Assembly: GCF_000738175.1 (NCBI RefSeq)
Contig: NZ_JFCH01000055.1
Location: forward strand, 1 to 64,000
Direction of reading: 5' to 3'
DNA from: Corynebacterium jeikeium
GTDB taxonomy: Bacteria > Actinomycetota > Actinomycetes > Mycobacteriales > Mycobacteriaceae
DNA length: 64,000 nucleotides
Shown: in pieces, positions 58,029 to 64,000 of the stretch
Position numbering within the stretch: position 1 is the stretch's first letter
How the letters are laid out: each line of letters begins with the position of its first letter
Notes under the pieces: model-generated
Databases searched by the model: none
What the model saw: only the letters and a program-made list of their open reading frames with translations
Told to the model about the DNA's origin: nothing
Program-made: the position numbers and the translations under genes

Positions 58029-59444
58029 CTAGTCGGAGACTGCGCGGGTGTCGCGGCCCTCGCCGAAACGCAGGTTGTCGCGCACCTCGATGGAGCGGAT
58101 GCCTTCCTTGTCCTCCAGGTCGCGCAGCTTGCGGATCGCGTTGCGCGCGTGCAGCTGCTGGCGGGTTGCCACCAGCTGCCAGCGGCGGCGGGACACGGAG
58201 TTCAGGCCCCAGCTGAAAGCTGCGACCGCACGGTTGCGGAAGCCGACCATGTACAGCAGGTGCAGCACCAGCCACATGACCCAGCCGAAGAAGCCGGAGA
58301 CTTCGGCCTTGTTCATCTTCACGACCGCGTTGAAGCGGGAAACGATCGCCATGGAGCCCTTGTCGAAGTAGCTAAACGGAACGCGCCCCTCGGGGGCGGT
58401 GCCGTTGTTGACCTCATCCAGGATAGTGCTTGCCGCGTACTGGCCGCCCTGCATTGCCACCTGGGCCACGCCCGGCAGACGGTCCTTGCTCATCATGTCA
58501 CCGACAATGAAGATGTTGCGGTGCTCGCCCAGGGTCAGGTCGTCGTTCACCGGCACGCGACCCGCACGGTCGACCTCGATGCCAGCCTGCTCGGCCACGT
58601 GCTTGCCCAGCGGAGAAGCGGCGACACCAGCGGACCAGATCTTGGCGTAGGAGGGCACAAAGTGCTCCTCCTCGGTCTTCATGTCCTTGTAGCACACGCC
58701 CTCCTTGGATACGTCGGTGACCAGGGAGTTGAGGACGATATCCACGCCCAGATCCTCCAGGCGGCGGGCAGCCTTGCGACCCAGGCGTTTGCCGAACGGT
58801 GCCAGCACCTGCGGGCCACCGTCGATCAGCAGGATGCGGGTGTCCTCGGTGTTGATCTCGCGGAACTCGTCGCGCAGGGTGCGGTGGGACATTTCTGCCA
58901 GCTGGCCGGCCAGCTCCACGCCGGTTGGGCCGGCGCCGACGACCACGAAGGTCAGCAGACGCTTGCGGGCCTCCGGGTCGGTGGTGATCTCGGCGCGCTC
59001 GAACGCGCCGGTCACGCGAGCACGGATCTCCAGGGCGTCATCGACAGACTTCATGCCCGGCGCGAACTCGGCAAACTGCTCGTTGCCGAAGTAGGACTGG
59101 CCTGCGCCGGCCGCCAGGATCAGCGAGTCGTAGTTCAGTACGGCATCGGTGCCGCCCAGGTCGGCGGTGACGGTCTGCTCGTTGATGTCTACGTTGCGAA
59201 CCTCGCCCTTGACCACGCGGACGTTGTCCTGATCCGCCAGGATCTGGCGGATAGACGGGGCGATCTCGCCCTCGGAGAGGATGCCGGTCGCAACCTGGTA
59301 AAGCAGCGGCTGGAACAGGTGGTGGTTCGTCCGGTCGACGATCGTGACCTGGACGTTCTCGTTTTTGAACTTCTTCGCCGCAAACAGTCCGCCGAAGCCC
59401 GCGCCGATGATTACGACGTGGTGGCGGTTTGTTGTTCTGGTCAT
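58029..59444 (-). CDS. ndh: type II NADH dehydrogenase
   Basis: 471 residues. FAD dinucleotide fold VVIIGAGFGGLFAAKKF at 9-25, NADH fold VVVGAGPTGVELAGQLAEM, membrane-anchoring C-terminal helices (VMWLVLHLLYMVGFRNRAVA). Feeds electrons from NADH to menaquinone without proton pumping. ATG with GAGGAGAAGC upstream. Confidence 0.94.
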   Translation of the reverse strand: MTRTTNRHHVVIIGAGFGGLFAAKKFKNENVQVTIVDRTNHHLFQPLLYQVATGILSEGEIAPSIRQILADQDNVRVVKGEVRNVDINEQTVTADLGGTDAVLNYDSLILAAGAGQSYFGNEQFAEFAPGMKSVDDALEIRARVTGAFERAEITTDPEARKRLLTFVVVGAGPTGVELAGQLAEMSHRTLRDEFREINTEDTRILLIDGGPQVLAPFGKRLGRKAARRLEDLGVDIVLNSLVTDVSKEGVCYKDMKTEEEHFVPSYAKIWSAGVAASPLGKHVAEQAGIEVDRAGRVPVNDDLTLGEHRNIFIVGDMMSKDRLPGVAQVAMQGGQYAASTILDEVNNGTAPEGRVPFSYFDKGSMAIVSRFNAVVKMNKAEVSGFFGWVMWLVLHLLYMVGFRNRAVAAFSWGLNSVSRRRWQLVATRQQLHARNAIRKLRDLEDKEGIRSIEVRDNLRFGEGRDTRAVSD

Positions 59445-59625
59445 CTAGTTGCTTCTCCTCAAATATGGTTGTAATCCGGCACCATCTTAATTGGTTCAGC
59501 CGTGCGCTTCACACCGAGATCCCCCGGTTTTCGAGAAATTCGGGCGCTTTCGGTTGCGCCTCGGAAGCCAAAAGTTGTTTCCCTAGTAACTTCGGGGGGG
59601 AGTTACAGCGCAAAAGGAAGGCAAG

Positions 59626-60858
59626 ATGACGTCTCCGTACATCGACGAGGAACGCTGGCCGCGCCTGGTTGCCGCCCCGCACTCTCGTTTTATGGGCCGC
59701 CGGGCCGAGGCCGTCACCGCGCGCATGGAGGCGCTGCTTTCTTCCCACGGAATTGCTCTGGACGCCGACACGGTGCCGCACATGGTTGTTCGGGATGGCC
59801 AGGTGATCGATCGGGTGGTCGCTGAGGGCTGGTTGGGTCTGGCAGAGGGATACATGGCCGGGGAGTGGTCGGCTGAACCCCTCCCGGAGGTCCTCGGAGC
59901 TCTGATGGATCAGCCCTTCGAGGGCAGATTTGGCGAGTTCTTCGCCCGCCGCACGTCGAAGCGCCGAGGCCCTGCCCCGGGAGAGCTGCCGGAGGCTCTC
60001 GTAGAGCTCTACGCCGGTGCCACCCGCGCCACGGGATCCGCCCAGTTCAGTAGCGCCTCCCGCACTAGTGCGCACGAGGACGGCATCGACTTCACCTGGT
60101 TCGGCGAGCCGGATCCCGTGGAGCGTCTCGACCTGGACGACGCGCAGCGCCGCCGCATCACCACCATGCTCGACGAGGCCGAGGTCGGCCCCGGCGACCG
60201 CGTGCTGGAGATGCCTTCTTCCGGTGGCCAGCTGGCCGTTCAGGCCGCCAAACGCGGCGCTCGCGTGGACGTCCTGACCAGCGACGAAGACCATGCGGAC
60301 GCTGTGCGCGCCCGCGTCCACACCGCCGGGGTCGGGGGAGCGGTGAACGTGGAGGTCATCGCCGGGCCGGTGCCCTCCCCGCGCCAGTGGTCCGGCCGTT
60401 ACGAGGCCATCTTCTCCGTCGAGCGCATGGAGACCCTGGGGCTCGGGGGCTTGAGCCACTACCTCAAGGCCGTTGACCGCATGCTCTCCGACGATGGGCT
60501 CGCCGTGATCCAGTCGATCATCGCCACCGACGAGATGCGGGAGACCGCCCGCGAGTCCCTGGATGTCATGCGCGCCTACGTCTGGCCCGCCCTGGAGTAT
60601 CCCACCGTCCAGCAGGTCCGCGAGGCCGCTGCCGAGCACACCCAACTGGCCGTCGTCGCGGAGAACAACCTCAGCGCCCACCTGCGCGCGACGTTGCCGC
60701 TGTGGCGTGCGAACTTCCTCTCCCGCGAGCGCCAGGCCGCGGCCGCCGGCTTTGACCCGGTGTTCCGCCACCTCTGGGATTACCAGCTGGCCCTCCACGA
60801 GGCCCTGGCCACCGCCGAGGACATCGGGTGCGTCCAATTCGTCCTCGCCCCTAAGTAG
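59626..60858 (+). CDS. CFA/CMAS-type SAM-dependent methyltransferase
   Basis: 410 residues. Shape of cyclopropane-fatty-acid synthase relatives: DLTWFGEPDPVERLDLDDAQ-like segment (FTWFGEPDPVERLDLDDAQ), SAM loop VLEMPSSGGQLAVQAAKRGA, SVERMETLG. The usual VLDIGCGWG is altered to VLEMPSSGG, so activity on unsaturated lipid chains is likely but not assured. ATG with AAAAGGAAGG. It is followed by a flavin dehydrogenase after an 83-base gap. Confidence 0.78.
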   Translation: MTSPYIDEERWPRLVAAPHSRFMGRRAEAVTARMEALLSSHGIALDADTVPHMVVRDGQVIDRVVAEGWLGLAEGYMAGEWSAEPLPEVLGALMDQPFEGRFGEFFARRTSKRRGPAPGELPEALVELYAGATRATGSAQFSSASRTSAHEDGIDFTWFGEPDPVERLDLDDAQRRRITTMLDEAEVGPGDRVLEMPSSGGQLAVQAAKRGARVDVLTSDEDHADAVRARVHTAGVGGAVNVEVIAGPVPSPRQWSGRYEAIFSVERMETLGLGGLSHYLKAVDRMLSDDGLAVIQSIIATDEMRETARESLDVMRAYVWPALEYPTVQQVREAAAEHTQLAVVAENNLSAHLRATLPLWRANFLSRERQAAAAGFDPVFRHLWDYQLALHEALATAEDIGCVQFVLAPK

Positions 60859-60941
60859 TTTTGCGATTTCCCCGCGGGGCTCGCCGGATAGTTTTAGCGT
60901 AATAATAAATATTCGCGCATAACCCCGAGAGGAACTCTTCC

Positions 60942-62621
60942 GTGACTACTCCCACGAACCCCGATGTCATCATCGTCGGCGCCGGCCTGGCCGGCCTCGT
61001 CGCCGCCTACGAGGCGCAGAAGTCGGGTCTGAAGGTCCTGATCCTGGACCAGGAAAACCGTAACAACCTGGGCGGACAGGCCTTCTGGTCGCTTGGTGGC
61101 CTGTTCTATGTGGGAAGCCCCGAGCAGAAGCTGATGGGAGTCAAGGATTCCGAGGAGCTCGCTTGGCGCGACTGGGAAAACTCCGCGCAGTTCGACGATT
61201 CCCAGAACGATTACTGGCCGCGCCGCTGGGGCCGCGAGTACGTCCGTTTCGCAGCCACTGAGAAGCGCGACTACCTCAAGGCGCTCGGCCTCAACGTGCT
61301 GCCCACTGTCGGCTGGGCCGAGCGCGGTTCCGGAGACGCCAGCGGCCACGGAAACTCCGTGCCCCGCTTCCACCTGACCTGGGGCACCGGACCGGAGGTC
61401 GTACGTGTCTTCCGCGAACCCATCGAGGCCGCAGAGGCGGAAGGCAAGGTCGAGTTCCGCTTCCGGCACCAGGTCGACGAGCTAATTGTAGAAAATGACG
61501 CCGTCGTCGGCGTGCGCGGCAGCGTGCTGGAACCGAGCGATCTGGACCGCGGCGTGGCGTCATCTAGAAAGACCGTAGGGGAGTTCGAGCTACGCGCGCG
61601 TGCCGTCGTAGTGACCTCCGGCGGCATCGGCGGCAACCTCGACCTGGTGCGCCGTGCGTGGCCGACCGACCAGTGGGGCCCGGTGCCGAACGACATGGTC
61701 ACCGGCGTGCCCGCCCATGTGGACGGCCGCATGATCCAGATCTCCGAAACCGCCGGCGCGAACCTGGTGAACACCGACCGCATGTGGGCTTACACCGAGG
61801 GAATGAAGAACTGGAATTCCATCTGGCCTGGCCACGGCATCCGCATCATCCCGGGCCCGTCCTCGCTGTGGATTGACGCGACGGGCAAGCGTTTCCCCAG
61901 CAACATCATCCCAGGTGGCGACACGATCTCCACCATGAAGCACCTCGGCACCACGGGCCACAGCTACTCCTGGTTCATCCTGAACAAGACGATCGCCGAC
62001 AAGGAGTTCATCTTCTCCGGCTCCGAGCAGAACCCGGATCTGACCATCAAGAAGGTCAAGAACCTACTTTCCAAGGTTGGCCCCGGCACGCACCCCGCCG
62101 TGAAGGCATTCATGGACCACGGCGAGGACTGGGTGGTCGCCGACGACCTGGGCTCCCTGGTCGAGGGCATGAACGCCATCGCTGACGACGATGCCCCCGC
62201 CATCGACGTCCACGAACTGCGCCGCACTATCGAGGACCGCGACTCGCAGGTGGACAACAAGTTCAGCAAGGACGCGCAGATCAACTACATCCGCACCGCC
62301 CGCGGATACCTGGGCGACAAGATCGTCCGCTGCGCCGCCCCACACCGCCTGCTCGATGAGTCGAAGGGCCCGCTGATTGCCGTCAAGCTGCACGTGCTGA
62401 CCCGCAAGACCCTCGGCGGCATCGAGACCGACCTTTCCGGCCGCTGCCTGCGCACCGACGGCTCGGTCCTGCCCGGCCTGTACGCAGCCGGCGAGGTCGC
62501 CGGCTTCGGCGGTGGCGGCATGCACGGCAAGAACGCCCTCGAGGGCACCTTCCTCGGTGGCTGCATCCACTCCGGCAAGCGGGTCGGCGAAAACCTGAAG
62601 GCTACCATTGCTCAGCTCTAA
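60942..62621 (+). CDS. FAD-binding dehydrogenase, KstD/fumarate-reductase fold
   Basis: 559 residues. FAD fold DVIIVGAGLAGLVAAYEAQKSG, then GGQAFWSLGGLF, and near the end GLYAAGEVAGFGGGGMHG. Similar to 3-ketosteroid delta-dehydrogenase-like flavoproteins (M. tuberculosis Rv0785 type). GTG at 60942 with GAGAGGAA. The amidase gene overlaps its end by 14 bases. The substrate is unknown. Confidence 0.87.
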   Translation: MTTPTNPDVIIVGAGLAGLVAAYEAQKSGLKVLILDQENRNNLGGQAFWSLGGLFYVGSPEQKLMGVKDSEELAWRDWENSAQFDDSQNDYWPRRWGREYVRFAATEKRDYLKALGLNVLPTVGWAERGSGDASGHGNSVPRFHLTWGTGPEVVRVFREPIEAAEAEGKVEFRFRHQVDELIVENDAVVGVRGSVLEPSDLDRGVASSRKTVGEFELRARAVVVTSGGIGGNLDLVRRAWPTDQWGPVPNDMVTGVPAHVDGRMIQISETAGANLVNTDRMWAYTEGMKNWNSIWPGHGIRIIPGPSSLWIDATGKRFPSNIIPGGDTISTMKHLGTTGHSYSWFILNKTIADKEFIFSGSEQNPDLTIKKVKNLLSKVGPGTHPAVKAFMDHGEDWVVADDLGSLVEGMNAIADDDAPAIDVHELRRTIEDRDSQVDNKFSKDAQINYIRTARGYLGDKIVRCAAPHRLLDESKGPLIAVKLHVLTRKTLGGIETDLSGRCLRTDGSVLPGLYAAGEVAGFGGGGMHGKNALEGTFLGGCIHSGKRVGENLKATIAQL

Positions 62622-63885
62622 CGAATGGCGCGCCGAGGCGCTGGAACACGGCGCGGTTCCGCTCATTGAGAAGACGCTACGCCGCATCCGCGCCCAGGAT
62701 CGGCACTTCAATGCCATCTCGGTACTCCTGGACGATGAAGCGCTGGCAGCCGCCGCCGACCTAGATTCCAGCGCCGACCCCGGCCCACTGCACGGCGTGC
62801 CGGTGCTCATCAAGGAGGAAGTCGCGGTCCGCGGAGTACCCACCACCTTCGGCACGAACGCGAACCCCACGCCCGCTACCGCCGACGACGAAATCGTTCG
62901 CCGCTTGCGCAAAGCCGGGGCGATCATTCTAGGCAAAACCACCATGCCTGCGTTTGGCGCATTCCCGTTCACCGAGTCCGAGGCCCGCGGGATCACCCGC
63001 AACCCGCACAATCCGCGTTATACCCCGGGCGGTTCCTCCGGAGGCTCTGCAGTTGCCGTTGCCGCTGGTTGGGTGCCTTTCGCCGTCGGCGGTGACGGCG
63101 GCGGGTCCATCCGCATTCCCTCCGCGCACTGTGGCCTTTACGGTCTTAAGCCCGCCCGCGGCACACTCCCGGGGGAGGATCTGTGGTGCCGTCTCGGCAC
63201 CGCCGGCCCTATCGCTCGTTCTGCACGCGACTGTGCCCTTCTTTTTGACGCCCTATCTGACTCCGTCGCTACCGAAACCAAGGGGGCGTCACTAAGAATC
63301 GGTGTGAGCCTGCAACCCTCAACGCCGCTAACCCCACCGCACCGAGACCACGTCCGTGCTGTGCGCGCGATGGCTGACCGGCTACGCGGAATGGGCCACG
63401 AGGTGCGCAACTGCACACTGCAGCATAAGGATCCGACGGCGGCGTTCGTCACGCAGTTCTTCGCGGGGATTCGCAAGGAGATCGCACAGCTGGAATATCC
63501 CGGCCGCATCGAAAGGCGCCACAAGGTCACCCGCGCGGCAGGAGTGTGGGCGCAAGGTCCGGTGCTGCGCTGGGCCGAAGAGTTTTCGGATCGGCTGGGG
63601 GAACAGTTGGATCGGGTATTCGACGACATCGACGTGCTACTGACCCCAACCGTCGCTTCCCGCCCGGCGCGCGCCGGTGTGCTGTCGGGCAAGGGCATGC
63701 TGGCTGCGCAGATCGCTAGTTTGCCGTCGGTCGCTTACACTGCTTTGTGGAATGTTTCCGGACACCCCGCGATGAGCATTCCTGCAGGTAAGGGGAGTGA
63801 TGGCCTGCCTGTCGGCGTGCAGCTAGTCGCCCGCGATGAGCGGCTATTGCTGGAGTTAGCTAGCGCTTCATCACCCGCGCCATAA
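62608..63885 (+). CDS. amidase signature-family enzyme
   Basis: 425 residues. Ser-cisSer-Lys triad: Lys in GVPVLIKEEVAV, Ser in TPGGSSGGSAVAVAAGW and Ser in GGDGGGSIRIPSAHCGLYGLKP. Hydrolyses an amide; substrate not evident. The TTG at 62608 overlaps the dehydrogenase gene by 14 bases and gives a start 16 residues upstream of the first conserved region. Its last 26 bases overlap the opposing SDR gene. Confidence 0.86.
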   Translation: MLSSNEWRAEALEHGAVPLIEKTLRRIRAQDRHFNAISVLLDDEALAAAADLDSSADPGPLHGVPVLIKEEVAVRGVPTTFGTNANPTPATADDEIVRRLRKAGAIILGKTTMPAFGAFPFTESEARGITRNPHNPRYTPGGSSGGSAVAVAAGWVPFAVGGDGGGSIRIPSAHCGLYGLKPARGTLPGEDLWCRLGTAGPIARSARDCALLFDALSDSVATETKGASLRIGVSLQPSTPLTPPHRDHVRAVRAMADRLRGMGHEVRNCTLQHKDPTAAFVTQFFAGIRKEIAQLEYPGRIERRHKVTRAAGVWAQGPVLRWAEEFSDRLGEQLDRVFDDIDVLLTPTVASRPARAGVLSGKGMLAAQIASLPSVAYTALWNVSGHPAMSIPAGKGSDGLPVGVQLVARDERLLLELASASSPAP

Positions 63886-64000
63886 TCTCCGTCATAGCGC
63901 GCCGTGGCATGCGCTGCGACACGCTCATCAGCACCTTGTTGAACGTGCCCGCGACCACGGACGGCGGCGGGGACTTGCGCAGCAGGGCTTCGATGCCGGC
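63860..64000 (-). CDS. short-chain dehydrogenase/reductase, C-terminal fragment
   Basis: The last 46 residues of a minus-strand gene that continues past the window edge. The segment AGIEALLRKSPPPSVVAGTF and the ending MTEIMARVMKR resemble C termini of SDR-family oxidoreductases. The catalytic part is outside the window, so the call is tentative. Confidence 0.5.
   Translation of the reverse strand, partial: AGIEALLRKSPPPSVVAGTFNKVLMSVSQRMPRRAMTEIMARVMKR

Noticed and set aside
59626..62621. Assigning the methyltransferase and FAD enzyme as the tuberculostearic acid pair (UfaA1/Rv0449c type)
   Set aside because: The FAD enzyme has the KstD/fumarate-reductase signature, and the methyltransferase SAM loop is atypical.

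Overview
The window is chromosomal DNA of a high-GC actinobacterium, most probably a Corynebacterium. Evidence: the 23S gene carries the long helix-54 insertion of high-GC Gram-positives. There are clear OdhI/GarA, SteA/SteB, SecA2 and FtsR proteins. Gene order follows two mycobacterial/corynebacterial blocks: HAD phosphatase - 58-aa protein - tlyA - nadK - recN - steA - steB - pyrG - nudix - xerD - parA - scpA - scpB - rluB - cmk/der (M. tuberculosis Rv1691-Rv1713), and secA2 - garA - merR - DUF151 - merR, then gnd, two CBS membrane proteins, a thioesterase and ndh (Rv1821-Rv1854 region). The species cannot be fixed from the sequence alone; a lipophilic member of the C. jeikeium type is only a guess.

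Layout. 1-3600: end of an rRNA operon (16S-23S spacer, 23S, 5S, strong terminator). 3755-23457: one long plus-strand housekeeping run for ribosome methylation, NADP synthesis, repair, envelope/cell separation, CTP synthesis, chromosome segregation and ribosome maturation. It is interrupted at 9545-12134 by two lineage-specific genes, a lipoprotein and a WXG-like Ala/Pro-rich protein. 23487-35794: metabolic and membrane genes (TrhA-like protein, fhs, gapB, an AspT-type exchanger), an unannotated-size 30-aa amphipathic peptide gene with its own terminator, an ABC-class ATPase, a secreted GDPD, and a four-gene ABC transporter/two-component operon. 35954-44839: a mannosyltransferase-like GT87 gene followed by an apparently decaying defence island. 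That island holds a YefM-type antitoxin whose YoeB-type toxin has lost its middle in frame, an HTH regulator with two palindromic operators at its start codon, and a type I restriction system whose hsdR has an in-frame amber codon. 44860-51116: tRNA-Pro, RraA-like protein, hydrolase, then secA2-odhI-ftsR-DUF151-merR. 51113-57498: a minus-strand run from gnd to two CNNM/CBS proteins and a glycosylase-like protein. 57543-64000: thioesterase, NDH-2, CFA-type methyltransferase, FAD dehydrogenase, amidase and the end of an SDR gene.

Many genes overlap by 4-26 bases (TAATG, ATGA) and several starts are GTG or TTG, so the operons appear translationally coupled. The points most worth following are the 30-aa peptide with mutually exclusive leader hairpins, the exactly in-frame deletion in the toxin, the hsdR nonsense codon, the hsdS gene whose two target-recognition domains look like sisters, the tandem operators at 38212-38252, and the WXG-like/DUF3558-like gene pair inserted between recN and steA.
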